The translations under genes and the position numbers were made by a program. Source: Treponema sp. (GTDB lineage Bacteria; Spirochaetota; Spirochaetia; Treponematales; Breznakiellaceae). Taken from it: a DNA stretch of 41,901 bases. The stretch covers positions 1 through 41,901 of the forward strand of contig JAITUY010000105.1 of assembly GCA_031286095.1 (NCBI GenBank), read 5' to 3'. This document shows, piece by piece, positions 25,388 to 34,065 of this stretch; positions within the stretch are counted from its first letter, which is position 1, and every line of letters begins with the position of its first letter. A model generated the notes under the pieces. That model saw only the letters and a program-made list of their open reading frames with translations. It was not told the origin of the DNA and did not search any database.

Positions 25388-26947
25388 ATGCTTATCAAAA
25401 TAATTCTTCTGCTTTTGTTTTTTATTGTTACAATTTTTGTAGGTTTTTATTTCCGCAAAAAAACGGCAAGCGTAAATGATTTTGTACTTGGCGGACGGCA
25501 GGTAGGTCCTTGGCTTACGGCTTTCGCCTACGGAACATCGTATTTTTCTGCGGTAATTTTTGTCGGTTACGCCGGGCAGTTCGGCTGGAGATTTGGAACC
25601 GCCGCCACATGGATCGGCTTGGGCAACGCCTTTATAGGTTCGCTTATGCCCTGGTTTATACTTGGGCGGCGTACGCGCGTAATGACGCAACATTTAAAAA
25701 GCGCAACCATGCCTGAATTTTTTGGGGCAAGATTCAACTCAACGCCGCTGAAAATAGGGGCGGCGATTATACTTTTCATCTTCCTTATCCCCTACACCGC
25801 TTCTCTTTACAACGGTCTTTCCCGCCTGTTCCAAATGGCGTTTAACGTTGATTTTATTTACTGTATTACCGGCATGGCGCTTCTTACCGCCGTATACGTT
25901 GTGGTCGGAGGCTATTTTGCCACAGCGGTAAACGATTTTATTCAGGGCATAATTATGCTTTTGGGAATTGTAGCCATTATCGGCGCGGTACTCATCAGCA
26001 ACGGGGGGTTTATAAACGCTTTGGCGAAACTTGCCGAAATTAAGGAAGTAAACGTAAACAAAGTTTTTGTCCCAGGCGTACTTACGTCATTTTTCGGCCC
26101 CGATCCGTTAAGTTTGTTAGGCGTCATAATTCTTACGTCTCTTGGAACATGGGGACTGCCGCAGATGACTTCGCGGTTTTATTCGATAAAATCCGAAAAA
26201 ATGATAAGCAAGGGAGCGATAGTTTCCACAATCTTCGCTCTTTTTGTGGCAGGCGGCTGTTACTTTTTGGGCAGTTTCGGCAGGTTATACGCTAACTCGG
26301 GCATTGCGTACGCTTCTAACGGCGGCATAATATTCGACTCGATCATTCCCGCCATGCTTTCTAAATTTCCCAATGTTTTAATCGGCATAGTTATAGTGCT
26401 TGTATTCGCCGCTTCCATATCAACGCTTTCATCGCTTGTTATGGCGTCATCATCAACATTAACGCTCGATTTCTTAAAAGGAAATATCATAAAAAAAATG
26501 AGCGAAACAAAACAACTTATGATCATTCGCGCTTTGATTGTGGTGTTTATTTTAATATCTTCCGGTATAGCAATTATCCAGTACAAGGGAGGAATTTCCT
26601 TTATAGCCCAGCTTATGGGAGTTTCATGGGGCGGGCTTGCCGGTTCTTTCCTCGCTCCTTTTATTTACGGTCTTTACTGGAAGCGCGTTACAAAACCAGC
26701 GGTCTGGTTTAACTTTATTTTCTGCGTCATACTTATGACGCTTAACATATTTTTCAGAAATTCGTTTCCCGCTGTTTTACAGTCGCCTATTAACGCGGGC
26801 GCTTTTGCCATGCTTGCAGGTCTTGTCATAGTGCCTGCCGCAAGCGTACTGACCAAAGAGCCTGATAAAGTTACAACGGATTATTGTTTCTCCTGTTATG
26901 AAGAAACGGTCAATGTAAAAGTACGCGATGATCTTGGAGGGAAATAA
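25388..26947 (+). CDS. Sodium:solute symporter (SSS family)
   Basis: A 519-residue membrane protein with about 13 hydrophobic segments, of the SSS family (PutP/PanF-like), which couples uptake of amino acids, pantothenate, sugars or other solutes to sodium flow. Features include SVNDFVLGGRQVGPWLTAFAYGTSYFSAVIFVGYAG in the first pair of segments (family sodium-site region), GLSRLFQMAFN, and a late FAASISTLSSLVMASSSTLTLDFL, which holds the conserved Ser residues of the SSS core. A strong aaggag box lies upstream of the ATG. The substrate cannot be assigned. It follows efp by 70 bases across a hairpin. Confidence 0.9.
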   Translation: MLIKIILLLLFFIVTIFVGFYFRKKTASVNDFVLGGRQVGPWLTAFAYGTSYFSAVIFVGYAGQFGWRFGTAATWIGLGNAFIGSLMPWFILGRRTRVMTQHLKSATMPEFFGARFNSTPLKIGAAIILFIFLIPYTASLYNGLSRLFQMAFNVDFIYCITGMALLTAVYVVVGGYFATAVNDFIQGIIMLLGIVAIIGAVLISNGGFINALAKLAEIKEVNVNKVFVPGVLTSFFGPDPLSLLGVIILTSLGTWGLPQMTSRFYSIKSEKMISKGAIVSTIFALFVAGGCYFLGSFGRLYANSGIAYASNGGIIFDSIIPAMLSKFPNVLIGIVIVLVFAASISTLSSLVMASSSTLTLDFLKGNIIKKMSETKQLMIIRALIVVFILISSGIAIIQYKGGISFIAQLMGVSWGGLAGSFLAPFIYGLYWKRVTKPAVWFNFIFCVILMTLNIFFRNSFPAVLQSPINAGAFAMLAGLVIVPAASVLTKEPDKVTTDYCFSCYEETVNVKVRDDLGGK

Positions 26948-26980
26948 TATATAGAAGAATATTTTATCACGAACATTTAA

Positions 26981-27105
26981 TAGAGTTATTTAAAAACTTC
27001 AGTTTTTAGACAACTTTCTTATAAAAAAGTATTTTTGCAGGGCTTGATCCCGAAAAAATGCAGGACTTATTCGACAACCGACCGTGTTGTTGAACAAGAC
27101 CAATG
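26981..27105. repeat. Family D element (inverted relative to 9851 copy)
   Basis: Runs from agagttatttaaaaacttcagtttttagacaact to gacttattcgacaaccgaccgtgttgttgaacaagacc. It shares gtatttttgcagggctt and cgaaaaaatgcaggac with the 9851 copy in inverse order, with a smaller centre (gggcttgatccc). The rest of the gap up to 27229 holds ttgttcgtgttggt and tgtggttcgtggtaaaa, fragments also found at about 673-703. Confidence 0.6.
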
Positions 27106-27229
27106 AATATCTTTGCTGTTGTTCGTGTTGGTTTGATGGTGGTGTCCGGGAAGCAAATAACTTTTCGGACGGTCACGTGAGTGTGGTTCGTGGTAAAATT
27201 ATTTATTCTTATTTTATGGAGTTATATAA

Positions 27230-28858
27230 ATGAGCAATGAGAAACAGGCGCTTTTGGGAGATGAAGCAGTTGCGTTAGGCGCAATTCACGCAGGAGTAAG
27301 CGCGGCTTACGGCTATCCGGGAACTCCGTCAACGGAGATACTGCAGTACCTTATAGACGAATATAAAAAAAATCCGTCCGGTCCTTCTGCCGCATGGTGC
27401 GCAAACGAAAAAACCGCGCTGGAGGCCGCTCTCGGCGTTTCATTCGCGGGACGGCGCGCAATCGTTACCATGAAGCATGTCGGGCTTAATGTCGCTTCGG
27501 ACCCGTTTATCAATTCGGCTCTTTTAAAAATAAAGGGCGGACTTGTCGTCGCAGTAGCGGACGATCCCGGAATGCACAGTTCCCAAAACGAACAGGACTC
27601 CCGCTTTTACGCAAATTTCGCAATGGTTCCATGTCTTGAGCCGCGAAACCAGCAGGAAGCGTATGACATGGTTCGCGAAGCGTTTGACGTGTCGGAATGT
27701 TTTAACATTCCCGTACTTCTGCGGCTTGTTACGCGCCTGGCGCACGCGCGCGCTGGAGTGGTTACGGCTCCTAAAAAACAGCAGAACAAGGTTTCCAAAA
27801 CAGACGAAAAAGAAAAATGGATGCTTCTTCCCGCATTTGCGCGAAAGAATTATGCCTCGCTCCTTGACAAGCAGGCTGTTTTTGAAGAATGGGCTTTCCA
27901 GCACTCTGTAAACGAACTGACAGGTTCCAAGAGCGATCTTGGCATAATCACGTCCGGCATAGGCTGTAATTATTATGAGGAAAATCTTGATGATTTTATT
28001 GCCATGCGCAAAAAACAGGGAAAAAAAGCGCCGCTTCATCTTCACATCGGCGCGTATCCCCTGCCCGTCAAGAAAATACGCCAGTTATGCGAAAACGCGG
28101 ACGAGGTTATAGTTATCGAGGAAGGGCAGAATTTTATCGCGGGAAAGATATTTGGTATAACGGGCGGCGCTTTTACCAACATAAAACCACTTATTCCAAG
28201 CGGAGAGCTTGACCCGGACAATGTAAGGGCGGCTTTAGGGCTTGCGCCAAGAAAGAGCGCTTTAAGAACGCCAGCAGGTCTGCCCCAAAGACCGCCGCAA
28301 CTCTGTCAGGGATGCCCGCACGCGGATAGTTACGAAACAATCAACAAAGCCGCCGCCAGCCTTGATCCTCGGTCTGGGCATCCCGATGTAGCAATTAACT
28401 CCGACATCGGCTGTTATTCGCTTGGCGCGGCCCCGCCGTATTCGGCTATCGAAAGCGTCGTCTGTATGGGCGCGTGTATCGGCATGGCGAAAGGAGCTTC
28501 CGACGCGGGACTTAAATACTCGCTCGCCGTAATCGGCGATTCTACGTTTATTCATTCTGGCATAACCGCGCTTATAGATGCGGCTACGGCGAACACTCCA
28601 ATGACTATTATCATTTTGGACAACTCCACCGTAGCGATGACGGGCTGTCAGCCAACCATGGTTCCATCTGAAAAACTTGTCAACCTGATTTCAGGTTGCG
28701 GGGTAAACAGTAGCCATCTTATTGTGCTTGAAGCGAAAAAACAACTGCTGGAAGAAAATGCCGCAAAATTAAAAGCCGAGATTGAGTACCGAGGTCTTTC
28801 CGTGGTTATTTTCCGCCGCGAGTGTCTGGAAGCGTTTAGGAAGAATAAGAAACAGTAA
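27230..28858 (+). CDS. iorA: Indolepyruvate ferredoxin oxidoreductase alpha subunit, lacking ferredoxin domain
   Basis: IorA with IorB oxidises aryl-pyruvates to aryl-acetyl-CoA, passing electrons to ferredoxin. The 542-residue product has the N-terminal pyrimidine-binding domain (YGYPGTPSTEIL, 28-38; MKHVGLNVASDPF), a CQGCPHADSY motif in the middle and the TPP-binding signature GDSTFIHSGITALIDAATANTPMTIIILDNSTVAMTG (436-472). It ends with GLSVVIFRRECLEAFRKNKKQ, at the point where family members usually continue into two CxxCxxC iron-sulfur clusters. I see no iorB nearby. A ggag box precedes the ATG by nine bases. It may work with a separate ferredoxin, or as an altered 2-oxoacid enzyme. Confidence 0.87.
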   Translation: MSNEKQALLGDEAVALGAIHAGVSAAYGYPGTPSTEILQYLIDEYKKNPSGPSAAWCANEKTALEAALGVSFAGRRAIVTMKHVGLNVASDPFINSALLKIKGGLVVAVADDPGMHSSQNEQDSRFYANFAMVPCLEPRNQQEAYDMVREAFDVSECFNIPVLLRLVTRLAHARAGVVTAPKKQQNKVSKTDEKEKWMLLPAFARKNYASLLDKQAVFEEWAFQHSVNELTGSKSDLGIITSGIGCNYYEENLDDFIAMRKKQGKKAPLHLHIGAYPLPVKKIRQLCENADEVIVIEEGQNFIAGKIFGITGGAFTNIKPLIPSGELDPDNVRAALGLAPRKSALRTPAGLPQRPPQLCQGCPHADSYETINKAAASLDPRSGHPDVAINSDIGCYSLGAAPPYSAIESVVCMGACIGMAKGASDAGLKYSLAVIGDSTFIHSGITALIDAATANTPMTIIILDNSTVAMTGCQPTMVPSEKLVNLISGCGVNSSHLIVLEAKKQLLEENAAKLKAEIEYRGLSVVIFRRECLEAFRKNKKQ

Positions 28859-28899
28859 GAATCGGGAAGAATTTTTATTATTTCGGAGTGTCAAAAAAG

Positions 28900-28945
28900 T
28901 AATGGACTTGTTCTAACCAACGGGGTTATTGAACAGGTCTATTGT
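28900..28945. repeat. Family D fragment
   Basis: taatggacttgttctaaccaacggggttattgaacaggtctatt is an imperfect hairpin and matches the left end of the D element at 9851. It is followed by ttctgttcgtatttgtcgttaggtttgcggtaaag, a fragment also seen in other gaps. Confidence 0.5.
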
Positions 28946-29042
28946 TATTCTCTTATATTACGTTAATTTGTAAGTTATATTTCTTCTGTTCGTATTTGTC
29001 GTTAGGTTTGCGGTAAAGAATTATTTTCGGACACTCCTAGTA

Positions 29043-29395
29043 CTCTGTAACAGCTAAATGTTCACAATAACTATTACCAAACCTCCTCACGCAAAGGGCG
29101 CGGAGACGCAGAGGATCAAGGGTGATTAGCTAGAGTCTATCTATAATGTGGACACATTATAGATAGACTACCTTAAAAACGTATTTTCGTAGCCTTTAGG
29201 CGAGAAAATACAAGGTCTGTCCGCAAAGTAACCGACTTTGTGGACAGACACTAGCTAACTTGTATCCCTTTCATGTTGTTTTTCATTATAAATAATAAAA
29301 AAGCATAGCGGGAAACGCGCAATTAGGTAACAAAGCGCATTTCTCCGCGCCTTTGCGTGATAAAAAACAGAGTGTAGTTTTAGCTTGTTACAGAG
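29043..29395. repeat. Family B MITE-like element B2 carrying a C insert
   Basis: Ends are ctctgtaacagctaaatg and gttttagcttgttacagag, flanked by TA on both sides. The B landmarks (acgcaaagggcgcggag, ggatcaagggtgattagcta, ttgtatccctttcatgttg, gcgggaaacgcgcaattaggtaac) are all present. A full C element splits it between gtgattagcta and gctaacttgt. Confidence 0.78.
29131..29250. repeat. Family C element C2, complete, three hairpins
   Basis: Begins gagtctatctataatgtgGAcacattatagatagac, a perfect 16-bp palindrome with a two-base loop. The middle holds GTATTTTC...GAAAATAC, and it ends in gtctgtccgcaaagt/actttgtggacagac, a 15-bp stem with one mismatch. AGCTA stands on both sides and occurs once in uninterrupted B copies, as a 5-base target duplication would. 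Confidence 0.72.
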
Positions 29396-29425
29396 TACAG
29401 TGTATGGGTGAATATTGATAAAAGC

Positions 29426-32170
29426 TTACTTTGATGTCAAATTATAAACGCCGTCCCATTTGTCATCTGGCGGATTAAGAATAAACTGTTCGCACCTTGT
29501 AAGGTACATTTGCGAAGGGTAATCTTCATTCTTTATTGAAAGGGCTTCTTTAAAGCCGTCTGCGGCGGATTTCCAGTTCCGTTTTTCAAAAAGATCAAGA
29601 GCTGAATGAAAAATCTGAACTAGTTTTTTTTCGCCGCTGTCCGCAAGTTCAGAAAGTTCTAGCAATTCATACAGACGTACAGGCTCATTGATACCAACAA
29701 CGCGCACAAGGTCAAGTTTTCTGCTTAAAAGCTGGTGTCCTGTTTCACGTATTGTATCTTCAGAAGCGAGAATCCAAGTTCCATACTGCTTGTTTACTCC
29801 CTCAAGACGCGCGGCAAGGTTTACCGCATTTCCCATGATTGTGTAGTTCATCTTGTTCTCTGTCCCCATGTTACCCGCAACCATATTGCCTGTGTTAATC
29901 CCAATACGAGTAAACAAGGGGGCGGGAGAAAGTTTTTGCTCTATGACTATTTTGTTAAGTTCTTTTTCCGCCTTTTTCATGTTTATTGCGGAAACGCAGG
30001 CTCGAAGGGCGTGATCTGCAAGATTAAGCGGAGCGCCAAAGAAGGCAATAATCGCGTCTCCTTCGTATTTGTCGATTGTTCCTTTTTCCTCGAGAACGAT
30101 GTCGCTCATCGCGCTGAGGTAACTGTTCAAAAGGCTTACCAGTTCTTCAGGGTCAAGCTGTTCGGAAATTGTAGAGAAACCCTGTACATCGGTAAAAATT
30201 GCCGTCATGTGGCGGTTTGTTCCGCCAAGCTGAAGGCGCGAAGGATCGGAAATAATTTCCTTTACTACGTCATGCGAAACATAAGTTGAGAACGCGGTGC
30301 GGATAAACTGTTTTTCTTTTTCCGACCCGGCGTGGGAAATAATTTCCCGCGTTATTACCGCGCCGATCATGGCGAAAACTGTTCCGAGCGGTCCCCAAAA
30401 AATACCCGTAAAGCGGAATAAAAAAGCGGAACCGGCAAAAATAATCAGCGTAACGGTAAAACCTAAAACGGCGCGCAATACGTTAGAAAAACGCGCGCTT
30501 GCGATAAAGAAAAGCGGAACAAACAAAATCATAAAGACAACGCGCCACCAGTAATTTAAGAGAATGATAAAACTTTCAGAAAGTATTGTATCAAGCACAA
30601 CGGCGTGGGTTCCTACATTTATATATTTTCCATGAAAAGGGTTTGCGCCGTAATCTGTGGTTCCGGTATCAGTTCTGCCCAGAATAACAAATTTATTGCG
30701 CAGCATCTTGTCATTGGATTCGTTTAATTCATTACGGCGATCAAAATCGACTTTTATTGCGTTAATTAACTGCGCAATATAATCCGCCTCGTCTTCCAGA
30801 AATTCCGCGCTTTCGGGATGTTCCAAGCCAAGACGCGCCGCCAATTCCTTTACTTTTTCATCTACGTTAAGGGAAACAAGTTCGCGTAACATGGTAAAAA
30901 CAGCTCTGCGGTATCCGGTGTAACCGTTAAAACTGTCTTCATCGTTTTTCTCAAGGGCGTAAATCTTTGCCATGCGCGCATTATCAAAATTTTCCTCAAG
31001 CCCCGCAAGGATACCAGGAACGCGGCTTATTGAAGGATCAAACTGGACAAACGTCATCAAGTCCGCGGAACCAAGAGCGCGGGTATAATATTCCAGTTCC
31101 GCCTCGATCTCGTCCAAAAGTGAAAAATCCGCAAAGGAAACATGGCTGTAACTGTGTTCAAAATCTTCGATAGGCCAGTCAAGCATCATTCTGCCCCTGC
31201 TGTCCAGCGGAATAACAATGTCTTTTTTTTCATTTCCGGAAAACTGCGCCTGTTTTATGGTTAGTTTGTTTTTTGTTAATTCAATTTCCGGCTTGCCGAA
31301 ATAATCAATTAAGGGGGCGAAAGCAAGCTGAAGATACCAGTGATCATTTATATTTTGAGTAAGATACACGCGCCGCCTTATGCCGTCATTATCAATCTCG
31401 ACATTGGTAAATCCGGCTCCTTTCACGGCTTTGGCAAACATGGGCAGGGGCGGCAATACGTCGACAAAACCGGCTCCCCTGTTTGCGCCGATAGAGGCCT
31501 TTAACGGGTAGGAAAAAAGCTCTTGTGCAACCGGGCGGCGTTCCGCCTGCTCTCCGTCAAGCGGGTTTTCCCTTAAGTTAAGGGTAGCCCAGCTGTTTTT
31601 ATTAAGCGCAAAAGACTGGGCCAGATATAGATCGTTATCACGGGCAACGCTTTGCGCTCTTGTGTAAAGGTTTTTATGTTCCCTGTCAATAATATTGATG
31701 AGCGAACCTGTGTAATCGCCAATATCACTGCGCCCTATTCGCCCTGATCTTAACGCCGATAATACTTCCTGCGTTGCCGAGCTTATCTCAGAAAAACTGC
31801 GGTTAAAATCATTCTTAAGTCCCTGATTAAGATATACGCTGTCCACTCCCTGAGGGCCACGATCAATATATTCAATATCAAAAATTACAGCTAATGGCTC
31901 GTATTCTTTAAGGCGTAAAAGTCCTTCGGCGGGAACTGAACGCGGCCACGGAAAGACACCGTTGTAAAAAATAGCGTGATCGTCGACATCAAGAAAAGCG
32001 ATGTTTTCTATACGGTGACGGTTCGCCCTAAAGCGCAGAAAAAAATCGTAAAGGCGGTCTTCCAGCGAACCTAATATGCCCAAAATGTAAGCGAGAGAAA
32101 ATAAAAGCGCCGCGCAAAGCCCGACAATTGCATTGTCTCTAATTTCATGGAGTAACTTTTTTTTAATCAT
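29426..32170 (-). CDS. CHASE2-domain membrane adenylate cyclase (class III)
   Basis: It senses an extracytoplasmic signal and makes cAMP. Residue numbers follow the 916-residue track ORF; I place the start two codons later, at the ATG that overlaps the fecR-like stop (ATGA). A transmembrane helix (about 16-36) leads into a CHASE2 sensor domain (40-530, with FLDVDDHAIFYNGVFPWPRS, AVIFDIEY and a closing TDTGTTDYGANPFHGKYINVGTHAVVLDTIL). Two or three membrane helices follow (535-610), then the cyclase (657-835). Metal Asp residues are in IFTDVQGFSTISE and YEGDAIIAFFG. The Lys of IDKYEGD and Thr of NYTIMGNAVNLAARLE are the K/T adenine-specifying pair of class IIIb enzymes, and the Arg of NLAARLE is kept. 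A TPR-like tail ends it. Last gene of a four-gene operon. Confidence 0.93.
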   Translation of the reverse strand: MIKKKLLHEIRDNAIVGLCAALLFSLAYILGILGSLEDRLYDFFLRFRANRHRIENIAFLDVDDHAIFYNGVFPWPRSVPAEGLLRLKEYEPLAVIFDIEYIDRGPQGVDSVYLNQGLKNDFNRSFSEISSATQEVLSALRSGRIGRSDIGDYTGSLINIIDREHKNLYTRAQSVARDNDLYLAQSFALNKNSWATLNLRENPLDGEQAERRPVAQELFSYPLKASIGANRGAGFVDVLPPLPMFAKAVKGAGFTNVEIDNDGIRRRVYLTQNINDHWYLQLAFAPLIDYFGKPEIELTKNKLTIKQAQFSGNEKKDIVIPLDSRGRMMLDWPIEDFEHSYSHVSFADFSLLDEIEAELEYYTRALGSADLMTFVQFDPSISRVPGILAGLEENFDNARMAKIYALEKNDEDSFNGYTGYRRAVFTMLRELVSLNVDEKVKELAARLGLEHPESAEFLEDEADYIAQLINAIKVDFDRRNELNESNDKMLRNKFVILGRTDTGTTDYGANPFHGKYINVGTHAVVLDTILSESFIILLNYWWRVVFMILFVPLFFIASARFSNVLRAVLGFTVTLIIFAGSAFLFRFTGIFWGPLGTVFAMIGAVITREIISHAGSEKEKQFIRTAFSTYVSHDVVKEIISDPSRLQLGGTNRHMTAIFTDVQGFSTISEQLDPEELVSLLNSYLSAMSDIVLEEKGTIDKYEGDAIIAFFGAPLNLADHALRACVSAINMKKAEKELNKIVIEQKLSPAPLFTRIGINTGNMVAGNMGTENKMNYTIMGNAVNLAARLEGVNKQYGTWILASEDTIRETGHQLLSRKLDLVRVVGINEPVRLYELLELSELADSGEKKLVQIFHSALDLFEKRNWKSAADGFKEALSIKNEDYPSQMYLTRCEQFILNPPDDKWDGVYNLTSK

Positions 32171-32841
32171 TCCCAATTAATTTCATCTATATTTATTATA
32201 ATAGTGCCGGGTTTTACTATCTTGGTTCCGCCTATGGGCGCGGCGTTATATCCAGGCGGGCTTGGCGGCGCAAGCTCAGCGCTGTTGTCGTCCTGTGCTC
32301 CAGAAGCTATTCCGTTCTCCCCTATTCCGCTATGGGAACCTGCCGCTACCTGCACCGTATAGCCGTGGTTTCCCCTAAAGGCAACTTTGCCTTCACGGAC
32401 TCTGAGGTTTCTTGTATCAAAGAAAAAACTTGTCCCGCGCACGGAAGCGGTTGCGGAAGGGCTTGTTACCGAAAATGAGGCTTTAGTTCCGGCGGGCGGT
32501 TTTACGTCTACCCGCACCCTTCCGGCCTGAAGATTCACGTTGATGGTTTCTGTTCCCTGCGAGGCCTTTATCTCCTTCAGGGTAAGGCGGGTCAAAGGAC
32601 GCACGGCGATTACGGCGCTTCCCACTTCAAGCAGAGCTGTACTTTTGAAGCCTGTTGAAATAACCGTGTCCGCCGCCACTTGCGCTCCGGCTACGGCCGG
32701 CACATATTCATCAGCCCCTGCTAATTTTAATTCTACAACGCCGCTCAATTCTTTTATCATTCCATTCTGGGAAAAGACACAAATGCCCGCCCCCGCAAAA
32801 AAAATTACCAGCAATAAAAATTGCACTATTGCCTTTTTCAT
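32167..32841 (-). CDS. FecR-domain exported protein
   Basis: A 224-residue protein with a signal peptide or N-terminal anchor (MKKAIVQFLLLVIFFAGAGICVFSQ). The FecR domain follows (about 30-165): GMIKELSGVVELKLAGADEYVPAVAGAQVAADTVISTGFKSTALLEVG and VTSPSATASVRGTSFFF. The C-terminal part is Pro-, Gly- and Ala-rich. FecR proteins elsewhere sense outer-membrane transport and signal inward. Here the downstream neighbour is a CHASE2 cyclase, whose sensor faces the same compartment. An AGGAGG box precedes the start. It overlaps the cyclase by four bases and starts nine bases after the barrel gene. Confidence 0.9.
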   Translation of the reverse strand: MKKAIVQFLLLVIFFAGAGICVFSQNGMIKELSGVVELKLAGADEYVPAVAGAQVAADTVISTGFKSTALLEVGSAVIAVRPLTRLTLKEIKASQGTETINVNLQAGRVRVDVKPPAGTKASFSVTSPSATASVRGTSFFFDTRNLRVREGKVAFRGNHGYTVQVAAGSHSGIGENGIASGAQDDNSAELAPPSPPGYNAAPIGGTKIVKPGTIIINIDEINWE

Positions 32842-32850
32842 CTTAACCTC

Positions 32851-34065
32851 CTAAAAAAGCGAAAATACAATGTTAAGTTCCACACGCCAGAAATTATCCG
32901 CATTCGGAGCGGCATCGCCCATTGAAGGCAGGAATACCCCTGCTCCAAGGTTTGCATGTAAATCAGACGAGGGACTCCATAAAAGCCTGGCGAAAAATTC
33001 ATTGCCTAAAGCATATCCTTTGCCCGTTTCACCGGATAATGGATAACCTTTGTATGTCTCAAAATCGTTTCTTATGTAATAGGCGGAAGAAAGACCCGCG
33101 GAAAAAGCGGGATGAAGACGGGCGGCATAATCCAGCGTAATTATTGAAAGCCCTGAAAATTTTACCTTAAAAATATTCCACCTGCTCTGACTGGTAAAAG
33201 GCGTAAAAGCGCCGGCGGTAACGCCAGTGTTGCCGTTTCCCGCGCCAGAAAAATAGCGCGCTAAAAGCGAAAGCCTGTTTTTAAACACGGTTTGAGGCGT
33301 AACGGCGATTCCCGCTGACGCCGCCAGCGCTGTCCCTGTTTCTCCGTCATTTTGCAATAGTTCAAAACATCCCCCAAGATCAAAAGAAAATATTTTAACA
33401 GGCAAAGTTAGCTTTACAACCGCGTACTGGCTGTTAAGGGGCTTTTCGGCAAAAAAGTCAAATTGCCCAAGTACGCTTGCCCTTGCCTGCACAACTCCGC
33501 CCAAATGTTCCCAGCCCAGCGCGCCAAGGAATCGTTTCGGCGCAAAGTAAGTGCCTGCGAAATTGCCGTAGTCCAGCGGGGCGTTGTTCGCCATGGTTTC
33601 TTCGTCTGTCATTTCTATTGCTGTTCTTTTTTTATAAAGCAAGCCCGTATACCACGCGCCCGCGCTGAATGTTCCGGCTTGGCTGTTATACGCAACTTTT
33701 ACGCCGTCAAAAAGCCCTTCGGCGGCAAAGCCCAGCGGATCGGAGTGGTACATACGCCCAAATTCAAAAACCCATTCGCCGCTGTGGAAAGAGAGTTCTG
33801 TCCTCAGCAATTCCGGCACAAACTTCCAGCTGTCATTGTAGTCTGCCTCAATCCCGGCGGAAATTATAAAATCGCCTGTCTGTCCAAGAAGACCTGTGAG
33901 CCGCGGGACTGCGCCTATTTTATAATCAAAACTTCCGTCTTTTCCCGCGCCGCCGTAACCGGCGTTCTGATTAAGGAACATTCCGAAATCCAAAGCCGAA
34001 ACAAAAGAAAAGTGAAAAAAGAAAAGTGAAAAAAGAAAAAAGAGCCGTATTTTTTTTATACTCAT
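32851..34065 (-). CDS. Predicted outer-membrane beta-barrel protein
   Basis: A 404-residue protein with a signal peptide (MSIKKIRLFFLFSLFFFHFSFVSA). The rest is a series of alternating amphipathic strands ending in aromatic residues, closing with NFWRVELNIVFSLF, a C-terminal Phe as in outer-membrane proteins. There are many strand-like units, such as GDFIISAGIEADYNDSWKFVPELLRTELSFHSGEWVFEFGRMYHSDPLGFAAEGLFDGVKVAY and FFARLLWSPSSDLHANLGAGVF. I recognise no named family. Its start overlaps the previous gene (ATGA). Lying next to FecR and CHASE2, it may be the surface component of a sensing or transport unit. Confidence 0.8.
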   Translation of the reverse strand: MSIKKIRLFFLFSLFFFHFSFVSALDFGMFLNQNAGYGGAGKDGSFDYKIGAVPRLTGLLGQTGDFIISAGIEADYNDSWKFVPELLRTELSFHSGEWVFEFGRMYHSDPLGFAAEGLFDGVKVAYNSQAGTFSAGAWYTGLLYKKRTAIEMTDEETMANNAPLDYGNFAGTYFAPKRFLGALGWEHLGGVVQARASVLGQFDFFAEKPLNSQYAVVKLTLPVKIFSFDLGGCFELLQNDGETGTALAASAGIAVTPQTVFKNRLSLLARYFSGAGNGNTGVTAGAFTPFTSQSRWNIFKVKFSGLSIITLDYAARLHPAFSAGLSSAYYIRNDFETYKGYPLSGETGKGYALGNEFFARLLWSPSSDLHANLGAGVFLPSMGDAAPNADNFWRVELNIVFSLF

